A stretch of 64,000 nt of DNA from Nocardioides sp. YIM 152315 (lineage in GTDB: Bacteria > Actinomycetota > Actinomycetes > Propionibacteriales > Nocardioidaceae). This document shows positions 1 through 8,530 of the stretch, piece by piece. A model generated the notes under the pieces. The model was not told the DNA's origin, did not search any database, and was given only the letters and a program-made list of their open reading frames with translations. The DNA lies in contig NZ_JARGER010000043.1 of the NCBI RefSeq assembly GCF_029210375.1, positions 1 to 64,000 on the forward strand, read 5' to 3'. The position numbers were made by a program, and so were the translations under genes. Each line of letters opens with the position of its first letter. The stretch's first letter is position 1.

Positions 1-135
1 ACCACCCTGCGGTGGTTTCGAGACAGGCGCTAGCGCGCCTTCCTCAACCACCGTGCCCCTGGTTTCGAGACAGGCGCCAGCGCGCCTTCCTCAACCACCG
101 GGCGCGGCGCTCAGGGCGCCTTCCTCAACCACCGG
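1..135 (+). repeat. Cluster of three palindromic REP-like repeats
   Basis: Three tandem copies of a roughly 43-base imperfect palindrome run in the same direction, at 11-53, 58-100 and 105-135 (the last lacks its 5' arm). The first ten bases look like the end of a fourth copy. Each full copy starts GGTGGTTTCGAGACAGGCGC and ends GCGCCTTCCTCAACCACC. It can fold as a 7-bp outer stem, a 3-bp GAG/CTC stem and a 6-bp AGGCGC/GCGCCT inner stem with a 4-base loop. The same element recurs at 7507-7581 and 32003-32136, so it is a dispersed family. No transposase is linked to it. Confidence 0.85.
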
Positions 136-234
136 GATCCGTGCATCCTGGCCCACGGGGCGCCGTGCGGGCGACAACGGGGGCTGATCCGCCCGCACGA
201 CGGCCGGTGGGCCAGGAAGCATCGGGCCCGGATC
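136..234. terminator. Large two-step hairpin after the small minus-strand gene
   Basis: Nested inverted repeats surround this stretch: CCTGGCCCAC (147-156) pairs with GTGGGCCAGG (207-216), and inside it GTGCGGGCG (165-173) pairs with CGCCCGCAC (190-198). GATCC/GGATC close the outside. It ends at the stop codon of the minus-strand small gene, so it is placed to act as that gene's terminator. There is no clear T tract, as is common in high-GC actinobacteria. Confidence 0.5.
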
Positions 235-379
235 AACGGACGTGCATCTGCAGCCGGAGCATCTCGAACTCCACCTGTCGCTGCTGCTGCTGACGCATGG
301 CCAGCAGTCGCTGGTGCTTGTCCTGGGTCGACATGGCGCGCCACGCCTGGCGGCGGCGGCCCAGCTGTGCGGTCTTCAT
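233..379 (-). CDS. Small basic glutamine-rich protein, 48 aa
   Basis: Function unknown. The chosen ATG has a good ribosome binding site (GGGAGGA, six bases upstream), whereas the longer reading frame upstream has none. The product is basic and helical-looking, with a core of the form AWRAMSxxDKHQRL followed by a run of glutamines (RQQQQRQ). A second protein in this window (17066-17245) shares the pattern AWRxxSxxxKxQRLxxxRxxQQ, so the two look like members of one small family. No membrane segment or signal peptide is visible. The ribosome binding site and the paralogue are the main reasons for believing it is translated. Confidence 0.6.
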   Translation of the reverse strand: MKTAQLGRRRQAWRAMSTQDKHQRLLAMRQQQQRQVEFEMLRLQMHVR

Positions 380-475
380 GTCCGGTCCTCCCGGTCGGAT
401 GCCCGCCACCCTGGCGAGCACGCCCATCGTGCGTGCCCACACTTGAAGGCGGCTGGGAGCCGACTGGGAGCGACC

Positions 476-649
476 TCAGGACTCCGTGGACGAGCCCGTG
501 GACGAGCCCTCGGCCAGCCGCTCGTGCAGCCGATCACGCACCTGCTCCGGCGTGAGCTGCGCCCGTTGACGCTGGTCGCGCGCGATGATGACACCCGAGG
601 CGGCGACGCCGGCCACACCGGCCAGACCGAGCACCTTCCACAGCTTCAC
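476..649 (-). CDS. Small single-pass membrane protein, 57 aa, GTG start
   Basis: Function unknown. It starts with GTG behind GGAGGGTCCTC and reads VKLWKVLGLAGVAGVAASGV, then an Ile-Ile-Ala segment. That is a short N-terminal hydrophobic helix (about residues 4-23), followed by a charged tail with LTPEQVRDRLHERLAEG and a Ser/Thr-Gly end. A membrane-anchored small protein facing the cytoplasm is the simplest reading. It diverges from the hydrolase gene at 661, with only 11 bases between the two start codons, so each gene's promoter must lie inside the other or the transcripts must overlap. The call rests on frame, ribosome binding site and hydrophobic pattern only. Confidence 0.6.
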   Translation of the reverse strand: MKLWKVLGLAGVAGVAASGVIIARDQRQRAQLTPEQVRDRLHERLAEGSSTGSSTES

Positions 650-660
650 GAGGACCCTCC

Positions 661-1263
661 ATGACCTTGTCGCTCGACCAGGCGGTCGGCCTGACCCGCA
701 CCGGCGACCTGTGGCTCTTCCACGGCCACTCCGTCGCCGACCACGCTATCCGGATCGTCACCAACGCCCCGGTCAACCACGTCGGCATGGCGGTCGTCCT
801 CGACGACCTGCCGCCGCTGATGTGGCACGCCGAGCTCGGCAAGGGACTGCGCGACGTCTGGACCGACAGCCACCACCGCGGAGTCCAGCTCCACGACCTG
901 CGCGACTCGGTCGTCCAGTGGACCGGCCGCTACGGCCAGCGGGCGTGGCTGCGCCAGCTCGACGCGGCCGTCACCCGCGCGATGGAGGACGCCGTGCTCA
1001 GAACGATCGCAAGACTGGACGGCACACCGTTCCCGTCGACGGCCAAGCTGGTCGGCCGCTGGGCGCGGGGTCGCGTACGACGGGCGGCCGGCGCCGAGCT
1101 GACCTACTGCGCCGAGGTCGTCGCCGCGACGTATGCCGCGATGGGGCTGCTCGCCGAGGACCGGCCGACCAACTACTACGACCCCGGCCGCTTCTGGTCC
1201 GGCGACGACCTGGAGCTGCGCGACGGCGCCCGCCTGGGCGCGGAGATCGCGGTCCTCACCTGA
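661..1263 (+). CDS. Permuted papain-like (NlpC/P60-fold, YiiX-type) hydrolase, 200 aa
   Basis: The protein has the order of motifs seen in circularly permuted NlpC/P60 or YiiX/DUF830-type enzymes. A GDLWLFHG segment near residue 15 is followed by a His-containing strand (NHVGMAVV, about residue 40), and the presumed nucleophile Cys lies late, in LTYCAEVVAATYAAMGL. Families of this kind cleave amide bonds in peptidoglycan or lipid-linked substrates. No signal peptide is visible, so it probably acts in the cytoplasm or on the inner membrane face. Its start follows GAGGACCCTCC, which also overlaps the ribosome binding site of the divergent small gene. Its 3' end overlaps the convergent GH15 gene by eight bases. 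The fold is fairly likely; the substrate is unknown. Confidence 0.6.
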   Translation: MTLSLDQAVGLTRTGDLWLFHGHSVADHAIRIVTNAPVNHVGMAVVLDDLPPLMWHAELGKGLRDVWTDSHHRGVQLHDLRDSVVQWTGRYGQRAWLRQLDAAVTRAMEDAVLRTIARLDGTPFPSTAKLVGRWARGRVRRAAGAELTYCAEVVAATYAAMGLLAEDRPTNYYDPGRFWSGDDLELRDGARLGAEIAVLT

Positions 1264-3457
1264 GGTAGCGCTGGGCGACCACCCGCGGCTGGTCGACGGG
1301 CGCGCCGGTCTGGATGGTCCAGGCGAGCCGCACCAGCTCGGCGTGCGACCACACCAGCGGGGTCGCGGCGCGGGTGCCCTCGCCCGCGGGGCAGCAGTCG
1401 CGGCCGGTCGGTCGGCGACCGTCCCACACCTGCTCGGAGATCATGTCGCTCTCGCCGGCGGCCGCGGCCATGGCGTCGAGGTACGGCGCGGCGTCCTCGC
1501 CCGCGGCCACGGCGTACTCCCCCCGCTCGCCGGTGAGGATCGGCCAGCCGCGACCGAGGGTGCGGTGGGCCCCCGGGTCGGTGATGACCCATTCGCCGCC
1601 CTTGCGGGTCTCGCCGTAGCCGTCGCGGGTGAAGCGGTGCCAGAACGGCCCGTTCGGCGTGTCCACCCTCAGCTGCTCGTCGACGACGTCGAGCGAGCTC
1701 GTCACCACCCGGTCGTCGGCGGGCAGGATGCCGAGCCGGACCAGCTCGAGGAAGCTCGGGTCGACGACGCGCCGCTGGTCGATCCTCCGGGGGCCGCCGT
1801 CGCCCATCTCGTACGTCGTGCCGCGGTCGGGCCGGCCGTCCTTGGTCAGCCGCAGGAAGTAGGGACGCTCCGATAGCGGCCCGTTGCGGGTCACGGTCCG
1901 CGCCTTCACGGTGCGCTCCCACCGGTCGGCGAACCTCAGCCACCGGTGCGCGAGGTCGCGCTCGCCGCGCGCCCGCGCCAGGTCGGCCGCGCAGACCAGG
2001 GCGGCGATCTGGGTCGCGATCGAGTTCGGCGAGTAGCCGGACTGGTTCTCCCACCGCTCCTGGGTCGAGTACGGCGCGCGCCGACCCGACTCCTCGTCGC
2101 GGAACGTCACGAGGAAGTCCGCGGCCCTGCGCACGCCGCGCCACGTGGCGGCGTCGCGCTTGCCGGTCAGGTGGGCGAGCACGATCGGCAGCGCGACCTC
2201 GTCGAGCTGCAGCGAGTCCCAGACCGGCTCGCCGGCGACGTCGGAGTTCTGCGGGAACGAGCCGTCCCGCTGCTGCTGCGTGCCGAAGAGCCACTCGACC
2301 GTACGCCGGGCCGCGGCTCGGTCGCCCATCGCCCACAGGGCGGTGGCGAACTGGTAGAGGTCGCGCGACCACACCAGGTGGTAGGCACCCGACGGCGAGG
2401 AGAGGTCCTCGACCTCGTCGCCCCACACCCACGGCGCCGACGGTGAGGCGATGATCGCGCCCGGGTGCTGCTTGTCCTCGGCGGCGGCGAGCACGAGCGC
2501 GGAGGCGAGGTACTGCGCCCGCAGGCCGGTCGCGCTCGCCGGCACGTCCTTCAGCGACGAGAGGTAGCGGTGCCAGCCGGCGTCGTAGCGGTCGCGCAGG
2601 TGGTCCCAGTCCCGGTGCCGCGAGCCCGTGGCGGCCTCGGCCGCCCGGCGCGGCGTGGCGCCGAGGCCGAGCGTCACCGTGGCGACGAGCGGCCGGTCGG
2701 TGTCGGCGCGACCGGCGACCCTGCCCACCTGCACGACGTTGCCGGGGCCGGCCGCCGTGGGCGTCCGGCCGAGCCCGCCGGTGCGCCGCAACGCGCGCCG
2801 TGGGTCGGAGGCCGTGCCCGCCAGACCGTTCGCGGTCCGGCTGAACGCCGGTCGCGAGACCAGGTGGGTCGCGACGGTGCCGTCGGTCGCGGTCAGGGCC
2901 TTCCGGGCCGTGCCCGCTGTGTCGTCCATGCCGTCGTTGGCGAGCGCGGGGTCGTGCACGGCGAACAGCCGGTAGGCGCCACCGTCGAGGGAGTCGAGGT
3001 GCACCCGCACGACGACGCTGTCGTCCGCCGGGTCGGTGATGACCTCCTGGGTGAGCAGGTAGCGCCTCGGGTGGCCGCTGCCGCTGATCTCGTAGCGCAG
3101 GCTCTGCGCGTCCGGACGCACCACGTCGGCGACGTACGACGACGGCGCGTCGACGAAGTCCTTGCCCACCACCACGAGCTCGAGCGCGCGCACGCTCGGC
3201 GTCGACAGGTCGGGGTAGAACACCTCGCTGACCCGCCCGCGCTGGAGGGTGAACCAGACGTTGCTGCCCCGGGGCCGCGCCGTGCCGAACCCGGACTTGT
3301 CGGCCTCCGTCCAGGTCGACTTCGCGCCGCGCTCGGGCGCGGGTGCAGACACGCCGATGGCCGCCGGGGCGGACCCGACGGCCATCGGAAGCGGAGCGAG
3401 AGTGGTGCCGGCGACGGCGGTCACGACCGCGACGCCGCCTGCGAGACGGTTCGCCAT
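1256..3457 (-). CDS. Secreted GH15 glucoamylase/glucodextranase-like enzyme, 733 aa
   Basis: An N-terminal signal-like segment (residues 1-40, Ala-rich with several Ala cleavage options) precedes a glucodextranase-type N-terminal beta domain (about 45-290) and an (alpha/alpha)6 GH15 domain (about 300-715). Recognisable GH15 motifs include YHLVWSRDLYQ (359-369), DGSFPQNS, and the general acid region QERWENQSG with Glu470. ISEQVWDG, with Glu675, probably supplies the base. GH15 enzymes release glucose from the non-reducing ends of alpha-glucans by inversion. There is no additional C-terminal surface-anchoring domain of the kind found in long glucodextranases. It stands alone, facing the 661 gene, and is separate from the carbohydrate operon further right. 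The ribosome binding site before the ATG is weak. Confidence 0.85.
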   Translation of the reverse strand: MANRLAGGVAVVTAVAGTTLAPLPMAVGSAPAAIGVSAPAPERGAKSTWTEADKSGFGTARPRGSNVWFTLQRGRVSEVFYPDLSTPSVRALELVVVGKDFVDAPSSYVADVVRPDAQSLRYEISGSGHPRRYLLTQEVITDPADDSVVVRVHLDSLDGGAYRLFAVHDPALANDGMDDTAGTARKALTATDGTVATHLVSRPAFSRTANGLAGTASDPRRALRRTGGLGRTPTAAGPGNVVQVGRVAGRADTDRPLVATVTLGLGATPRRAAEAATGSRHRDWDHLRDRYDAGWHRYLSSLKDVPASATGLRAQYLASALVLAAAEDKQHPGAIIASPSAPWVWGDEVEDLSSPSGAYHLVWSRDLYQFATALWAMGDRAAARRTVEWLFGTQQQRDGSFPQNSDVAGEPVWDSLQLDEVALPIVLAHLTGKRDAATWRGVRRAADFLVTFRDEESGRRAPYSTQERWENQSGYSPNSIATQIAALVCAADLARARGERDLAHRWLRFADRWERTVKARTVTRNGPLSERPYFLRLTKDGRPDRGTTYEMGDGGPRRIDQRRVVDPSFLELVRLGILPADDRVVTSSLDVVDEQLRVDTPNGPFWHRFTRDGYGETRKGGEWVITDPGAHRTLGRGWPILTGERGEYAVAAGEDAAPYLDAMAAAAGESDMISEQVWDGRRPTGRDCCPAGEGTRAATPLVWSHAELVRLAWTIQTGAPVDQPRVVAQRYLR

Positions 3458-3506
3458 GGAGGTCTCGTACCCGTGGACCTCCCCGACAAACGAGCAGACG
3501 GAGGGG

Positions 3507-4037
3507 TCAGCCCGGCGCGCCCTGGGAGCGCCAGTACTCGTTGAGCGCGGCGTTGGTCTTCACGAACCACACGATGGCGCCGACGAAGAAGAACCAGCCG
3601 AGCAGCAGGTACCACAGCCCGGTGGTGGCGCTGACCGGCTTGGCCCGTCCCTTGCGCTCGTAGAGGCCGCCGACCTCGCTGGAGGTGATGAACGGCATCA
3701 CGATGCCCACCAGGATCGTCAGCAGCAGCGCGATGCCGCCGCCGAGGCCGGTGCCCGTGTGTCGCTTCATCTCGTCGTGGGTCTTGTACCACCAGTACCA
3801 CGTGTAGAAGCCCAGGGTGACGATGGTGAGCAGGACGCAGGTGCCGGTGCTGCGCACCTGGCCGACGGGGCCGTCTGCCGGCCCGGCCATCGGGGCCAGC
3901 GGGGCGCCCATCGCACTCGCGGGGACGGCGCCCGCGGGCGGGGGCGCGGCGGCGTACGGCGGGGGCGCCGAGGCGTACGGCGTGGGCGCAGCCTCTGGGT
4001 CGGGTGTCGCCGGGGTCGGGTCGTTGCTCTCGGTCAT
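3507..4037 (-). CDS. DUF4234-type membrane protein with Pro/Ala-rich N terminus, 176 aa
   Basis: The first 70 residues are a low-complexity Pro/Ala-rich cytoplasmic-looking tail (for example PYASAPPPYAAAPPPAG). They are followed by a DUF4234-like core with GTCVLLTIVTLGFYTWYWWY, a conserved aromatic first helix, and two further hydrophobic helices. The function of DUF4234 is not known. The chosen ATG has AAGGGGAC about eight bases upstream; an in-frame ATG 16 codons earlier has no such site. The gene lies alone between the GH15 gene and the GH39 gene, and the 133-bp region upstream is expected to hold its promoter. Confidence 0.75.
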   Translation of the reverse strand: MTESNDPTPATPDPEAAPTPYASAPPPYAAAPPPAGAVPASAMGAPLAPMAGPADGPVGQVRSTGTCVLLTIVTLGFYTWYWWYKTHDEMKRHTGTGLGGGIALLLTILVGIVMPFITSSEVGGLYERKGRAKPVSATTGLWYLLLGWFFFVGAIVWFVKTNAALNEYWRSQGAPG

Positions 4038-4170
4038 GACGGGTGTCCCCTTGTCTCGTGGACGGTCACCTGAGGCTAGGACCACCGACGCCTCCGGTGG
4101 GTGATTTCCGGCCGAACGCCCGGGCGCGCCCGACCTCGTCGGCGCGGCCCGGCGAGCAGGAGATCAACCG

Positions 4171-6018
4171 TCAGCCAGCCGTGAGCGTCAGCAGGCTCAT
4201 CGCCGGCATCGGCAGGGCCACGTCGACGCGCAGGACACCCGCGGCGTCGGCCGTCACCCTCCGCTCCGTCTCGGCCTCCTCCAGCCGATCGGCGGCGCGC
4301 AGCTGGGCCCACTGCTCCTCGTCGGGCCAGTCCTGCCCGTCGGCGCGCAGCCGACCCCACGCGGCCGCCACGTTGGAGTGGTGCTGGTCGACCCGCTCGT
4401 GGCGCAGCGCGTACGTCGCTCCGGCCCCGAGCCCCGTCACCTCGACGGTGACCAGGCGGCGGAGCGGGTCGGAGCCAGATGCCTTGGTCTGGTCGAGCGT
4501 GAGGTTCCAGAGCAGCACGGTCGTCTCGGTCGGCGACGACGCGGCCAGCGCCTCCACGAGGGAGCCGCCCCCGTCGCCGGTCGGCGTGACCCGGAGCCGG
4601 CGGGGTCCCAGCCGCTCCAGCATGGCCAGCGCCCACCACCTCGGCTTGCGCAGCTCACCGACCGTGCGCAGCCCGAAGCCCCCGTGCAGCAGGGCCGGCG
4701 GTCGTCCGAGCTCCTCGAAGTGGTCGGAGACGACCCAGTAGGAGAGGGCCTCGATGCGGCCCATCGCCGACACCATCCCACGCAGCAGGAAGGTGCCGGC
4801 GAAGACCGCATCGCTGACCTCGTTGAAGTGCGTGGGCGTCACGCCCCACTCGGTCCACCAGATCGGCGTGCCCTCCCGCCCGTAGCGCGCGAGCGTCGGC
4901 CGGAAGTCCAGCGGCGGCGACCCGTAGGTGTGGGTCGACACGAAGTCGACCGGCACGTCGGCCTCCTCGGCGTGGGCGAGCAGCTCCTCGACCCACCCGG
5001 CCGCGGCCGACGACGGACCGCCGACCACGAGACGATCGTCGACCGAGCGGATCGCCGCGACGGTGACGTCGTACAGCCGGAGGTACTCCTCCGGCGTGCC
5101 CGACCAGAAGACCTCCAGGTTGGCCTCGTTCCAGACCTCGAACGACCAGTGCTCGACGACCTCGTCGCCGTAGCGGTCCAGCAGGTGCTCGGTGAGGTCG
5201 CGCACCAGGCCGTGCCAGCGCTCCCAGTCCTTCGGCGGCGAGATGATCGCGCCGTACTCGAACACCGTCTGCGACGGGTCGCGCGCGAGGTCGTGCGGCA
5301 TGAACGACACCTCGACGACCGGGTGCAGGCCGAGCGACCGGACGTGGTCGTAGACGCGGTCGACGCCCGAGAAGTCGTGCACCGGCACGCCGTCGTCCTC
5401 GCGGTAGACCCCCAGGTCGTCGCAGAGGATCGCGTGGGCGCGGACGTGTGTCACGCCGAGGTCCTCGTGGGCGGCGCGCAGCGCAGCCGACAGCTCCTCG
5501 CCGATCGCCCGGCCGCCGGTGACCTCGGTCGAGAGCGCGTGGGAGAGGTGCTCCGAGCCGATCATCGGCCGCCACGGACGCTCCAGCTCCCCGAGGTCGG
5601 AGGCGGCATCGACCGAGACCGTCACCGGTCCCGCGGACGCCAGCGGCACCGCCGACACCGGCGCGGAGTGCGGCCCCTCGACGTGCACGTCGGAGAGCGA
5701 GGACACGGCGTACCACCGCTCCTCCCCCGGCGTGCCCGTGGTGTCGACGTACGGCGGGTGCGGCACGGCCAGCACGTCGCGCCCTGCGTGGTCGAGCTCC
5801 GACCAGGGTCCGCGCGGTCCGTCGGCGACGTGCACCTGGTAGCCGACGGCGCCGTCGACCGGCTTCCAGTCGAGCGTCACCTGCGCACCGCCGGCGACGG
5901 CGACCAGCCCGGCGGGCGGTGGAAGCGTCGGCGCGTTGCCGGCGAAGGAGACGCCGGTGCGCACGCCGATGCGCGACTCCCAGTCGCTGCGTGCCTCACT
6001 GCGGTGGGTCTCGGTCAT
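4171..6018 (-). CDS. GH39-family glycoside hydrolase with N-terminal FN3-like domain, 615 aa
   Basis: A short fibronectin-III-like domain (about residues 33-128) is followed by a TIM barrel of clan GH-A. The acid/base Glu298 sits in FEVWNEANLEVFW, and the nucleophile Glu390 in IWWTEWG, both at the expected places for GH39 (beta-xylosidase, alpha-iduronidase and relatives). A C-terminal beta domain follows from about 510. There is no signal peptide, so it should act in the cytoplasm on oligosaccharides imported by the transporter encoded upstream. Its ATG overlaps the stop of the GH144-like gene (ATGA), implying translational coupling. The exact sugar is not readable from the sequence; a beta-xylosidase role is only one possibility. 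Confidence 0.85.
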   Translation of the reverse strand: MTETHRSEARSDWESRIGVRTGVSFAGNAPTLPPPAGLVAVAGGAQVTLDWKPVDGAVGYQVHVADGPRGPWSELDHAGRDVLAVPHPPYVDTTGTPGEERWYAVSSLSDVHVEGPHSAPVSAVPLASAGPVTVSVDAASDLGELERPWRPMIGSEHLSHALSTEVTGGRAIGEELSAALRAAHEDLGVTHVRAHAILCDDLGVYREDDGVPVHDFSGVDRVYDHVRSLGLHPVVEVSFMPHDLARDPSQTVFEYGAIISPPKDWERWHGLVRDLTEHLLDRYGDEVVEHWSFEVWNEANLEVFWSGTPEEYLRLYDVTVAAIRSVDDRLVVGGPSSAAAGWVEELLAHAEEADVPVDFVSTHTYGSPPLDFRPTLARYGREGTPIWWTEWGVTPTHFNEVSDAVFAGTFLLRGMVSAMGRIEALSYWVVSDHFEELGRPPALLHGGFGLRTVGELRKPRWWALAMLERLGPRRLRVTPTGDGGGSLVEALAASSPTETTVLLWNLTLDQTKASGSDPLRRLVTVEVTGLGAGATYALRHERVDQHHSNVAAAWGRLRADGQDWPDEEQWAQLRAADRLEEAETERRVTADAAGVLRVDVALPMPAMSLLTLTAG

Positions 6019-7670
6019 CGGGCGAAGACCTCCTGCTCCATCAGCGGGCGCAGCGTCGACTCCATCGCGCCGCGGGCGACGTAGCGACGCATGTCGTCGT
6101 GCGCGAGTGCGTTGCCGAGCGCGGCCATCACCATGCCCTGGTCGAGCGCCAGGTGGCGCCGTGACACCTGGCCGCTGCGCACCGCGACCGAGTCGTAGAA
6201 GCCACCCTTGCCGTAGGCGTCGAAGTCGCGGGCGATCCGCGCGAGGTTGGCGAGTGCGGCCCTCGGCGCGTAGCGCAGCGCGAGGAACGACGCGTGCGGC
6301 GTCACCACGCCGTCGCCGTACGCCGTGGGCGCGGGCGAGCCGTCGCGGCAGCCCTCGTAGGGCTGGTCGACGACCGTGCGCTCCTGGTCGGAGGTGTAGC
6401 CGCCGGCCTCCGGGGTCCCGGCGTCCAGGCCGAGCTGGTCGACGCCGTACTCGCGGTAGCCGCCGGCGGGGTTGTTGGAGGGCGAGAACCCCCAGTAGCC
6501 GTAGCCGGCCTCCTCGAGCCCGTGCTCGATCTGCCCCTGCACGTAGAGCGGGTGGTTGCGGCCCCACGACCGCGGACCCCATGTCTCCTCGGGCACGAAG
6601 AGCGGCACCATCAGCGCCTCGAACATGCTGCCGCCCCAGGTCGGCACGATGTGCCTGCCCCGGTAGGGCAACGCGCCCTCGAAGACCTCGACGTCCTCGC
6701 CGTCCACGGAGTAGGTGCGCCACTCGCCGACCGGCCTGGTCTCCGTCCACGCCCAGTCGCAGGTGTCGTTCGGGAAGGTCCGGAACGTGCCGTAGTAGTG
6801 CTTCGCGGGGATCTGGCCGGCGGCGATGCCGAGGTACGACGCGATCCGCGGCTCGGTGTTGAACGCGCCGTAGTGGTGCCCGGTGTACCAGACGTGCGTG
6901 CCCATGCCGCAGTAGTCGCCGGTGACGGCGGCCGCGTCCTGCGGGTCCTCGTCCCAGAACCCGCCGCGGATCTGACCGCCCGCCACCGGCCCCCCGTTGC
7001 CCTCGGCCGCGTTGTAGTAGCAGCCGAAGTCCATGTCGTCACGGATGGTGTCGGCCGCATGTCTCAGCGACGGGTCGGCGCGCGAGACCAGCAGCAGCGC
7101 GGTCGCGAGCCAGCCGTTGTCGACGCTGGAGAGGAACGGCTTGATCGGGTCGCCGCTGTCGGGGAACGTGCGCAGCTTCTCGCCGGTCGTCGGGCTGTAC
7201 CAGTTGTAGAACATCCCCGACGGGTCGTGCCGCTCGAGCCCGGCGACCGTGTCGAGGGTGCGCGCCATCCGGCGGTGCGCCTCGCGGCCCCTGATCAGCC
7301 CGATGTCGCGGGCTGCGACCGTCGACCACAGGTAGGCGCCGATGTTGGTCGGCGAGGTGTACGCCGCGCGCGTCGAGCCGGCGAGGCTGCCGCCCACGTT
7401 GTCGGCGGGCAGCCCGGTCCGGCGCACCACCATCGCGCGGACCGAGCGCCAGGTGTCCTCGGCGTACCGGTCGAGGACGCGTCCGTGCCGCTCCGTCTCC
7501 AGATCGGTGGTTGAGGAAGGCGCGCTGGTGTGGTCCGCGGTGGTTGAGGAAGGCGCGCTAGCGCCTGTCTCGAAACCACCGCCGGGTGGGGCGGACTGCC
7601 CGGGCGTCGGGTTGCACAGGCCGGCCGACAGGCCGAGCGCGAGGACGAGGGTGCGCACCGAGTTGCGCAT
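6015..7670 (-). CDS. Secreted glycoamylase-family (PF10091, GH144-like) enzyme, 551 aa, repeat inserted near N terminus
   Basis: An N-terminal hydrophobic signal (residues 5-18) is followed by a linker and an (alpha/alpha)6-barrel-like domain. Motifs typical of the PF10091 family are visible: GMFYNWYSPTTGE, FLSSVDNGWLA, GQIRGGFWDED, TWGGSMFEALMVPL, and GYWGFSPSNNPAGGYREYGVD (in part). Characterised relatives in GH144 are endo-beta-1,2-glucanases, but the wider family is poorly studied, so the substrate is uncertain. Residues 30-55 are encoded by one full and one partial copy of the dispersed hairpin repeat, read in frame as GGFETGASAPSSTT and TSAPSSTT. The ribosome binding site is AAGGAGAG. 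It lies between the transporter genes and the GH39 gene in one operon. Confidence 0.75.
   Translation of the reverse strand: MRNSVRTLVLALGLSAGLCNPTPGQSAPPGGGFETGASAPSSTTADHTSAPSSTTDLETERHGRVLDRYAEDTWRSVRAMVVRRTGLPADNVGGSLAGSTRAAYTSPTNIGAYLWSTVAARDIGLIRGREAHRRMARTLDTVAGLERHDPSGMFYNWYSPTTGEKLRTFPDSGDPIKPFLSSVDNGWLATALLLVSRADPSLRHAADTIRDDMDFGCYYNAAEGNGGPVAGGQIRGGFWDEDPQDAAAVTGDYCGMGTHVWYTGHHYGAFNTEPRIASYLGIAAGQIPAKHYYGTFRTFPNDTCDWAWTETRPVGEWRTYSVDGEDVEVFEGALPYRGRHIVPTWGGSMFEALMVPLFVPEETWGPRSWGRNHPLYVQGQIEHGLEEAGYGYWGFSPSNNPAGGYREYGVDQLGLDAGTPEAGGYTSDQERTVVDQPYEGCRDGSPAPTAYGDGVVTPHASFLALRYAPRAALANLARIARDFDAYGKGGFYDSVAVRSGQVSRRHLALDQGMVMAALGNALAHDDMRRYVARGAMESTLRPLMEQEVFAR
7507..7581 (-). repeat. 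REP-like hairpin repeats inside a coding region
   Basis: A complete copy (7539-7581) and a truncated 5' half (7507-7530) of the palindrome seen at 11-53 lie inside the GH144-like gene, in the linker just after the signal peptide. Both are read in the same frame and add Ser/Thr/Ala-rich residues without a stop codon. The full copy ends with the inner hairpin AGGCGC-TAGC-GCGCCT. Confidence 0.85.
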
Positions 7671-7697
7671 GGAGACTCTCCTTCGATCGAGGTCAGG

Positions 7698-8525
7698 TCA
7701 CTTGATTCCGGTCATGGCGATGCCCTGCACGATGTAGCGCTGCAGGAGCAGGAAGACGACGAGGACGGGGAGGACCACGACGACCGAGCCGGCGAGCAGC
7801 AGGCCGTACTGCGTGGCGTTCTGGCCGACGGCGTAGAGCGCGAGCGCCACCGGCAGCGTGTACTTGTCCTCCGAGGTGGCCACGACGAGCGGCCAGAGGA
7901 AGTTGTTCCACGAGGTGAGGAACGTCAGCACGGCGAGCGTCGCGAGCGCCGGCCCGCACAGCGGCATGATCACGCGGGCGAAGATCGTGAGCTCGCCGGC
8001 ACCGTCGACGCGGGCGGCCTGGATCAACTCGTCCGGCAGCCCGAGGACGTACTGGCGAATCAGGAAGACGCCGAACGGTCCGGCCAGGAACGGCAGGATC
8101 ATCCCGGGCAGCGTGTTGGTCAGGTTGAGGTTGGTCGTCAGCACAAAGAGCGGCACGAACGTCACGACCCCGGGCACCATCAGCGTGCCGAGCACCACCA
8201 CGAAGAGCACCCGCTTGCCGGGGAACTCCAGCTTTGCGAGCGCGTAGCCGAGCATCGAGCAGAAGACGACGTTGCCGGCGGTGACCGCCAGCGCGACGAT
8301 CGCTGAGTTGAGGAAGTACGTCGGGAAGTCGAGCCGCGTGAAGAGCGTGTCGTAGTTCTCGGCCGTCACGGTCTGCGGCCACCACGTCGGCGGCACCGCC
8401 CGGACCTCGGCCTCCGGCTTGAAGGACGAGACGAGCATCCAGGCGAACGGCAGCACGACCAGCAGGAGGCCGATCGTGAGGACGGCGTACAGCCACCGGG
8501 GGGTGCGGACCTGCGTCTCGCTCAT
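7698..8525 (-). CDS. Carbohydrate ABC transporter permease, MalG/CUT1 type, 275 aa
   Basis: This is one of the two membrane subunits of a CUT1 sugar importer. It has six predicted helices and the EAA cytoplasmic loop that contacts the ATPase, seen as LIQAARVDGAGELTIFARVI followed by MPL (about residues 180-203). It begins with MSETQVRTPRW, and five bases separate it from the preceding MalF-type gene, so it is co-transcribed. No ATPase gene is present in the operon. The importer probably borrows a shared MsiK-type ATPase encoded elsewhere, which is common in actinobacteria. Confidence 0.92.
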   Translation of the reverse strand: MSETQVRTPRWLYAVLTIGLLLVVLPFAWMLVSSFKPEAEVRAVPPTWWPQTVTAENYDTLFTRLDFPTYFLNSAIVALAVTAGNVVFCSMLGYALAKLEFPGKRVLFVVVLGTLMVPGVVTFVPLFVLTTNLNLTNTLPGMILPFLAGPFGVFLIRQYVLGLPDELIQAARVDGAGELTIFARVIMPLCGPALATLAVLTFLTSWNNFLWPLVVATSEDKYTLPVALALYAVGQNATQYGLLLAGSVVVVLPVLVVFLLLQRYIVQGIAMTGIK

Positions 8526-8530
8526 CGCGG

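Noticed and set aside
1..135. Tandem repeats considered as a CRISPR array
   Set aside because: The repeats are imperfect palindromes with 4-6 bases between copies, not 30-40-base unique spacers, and no cas gene is near.
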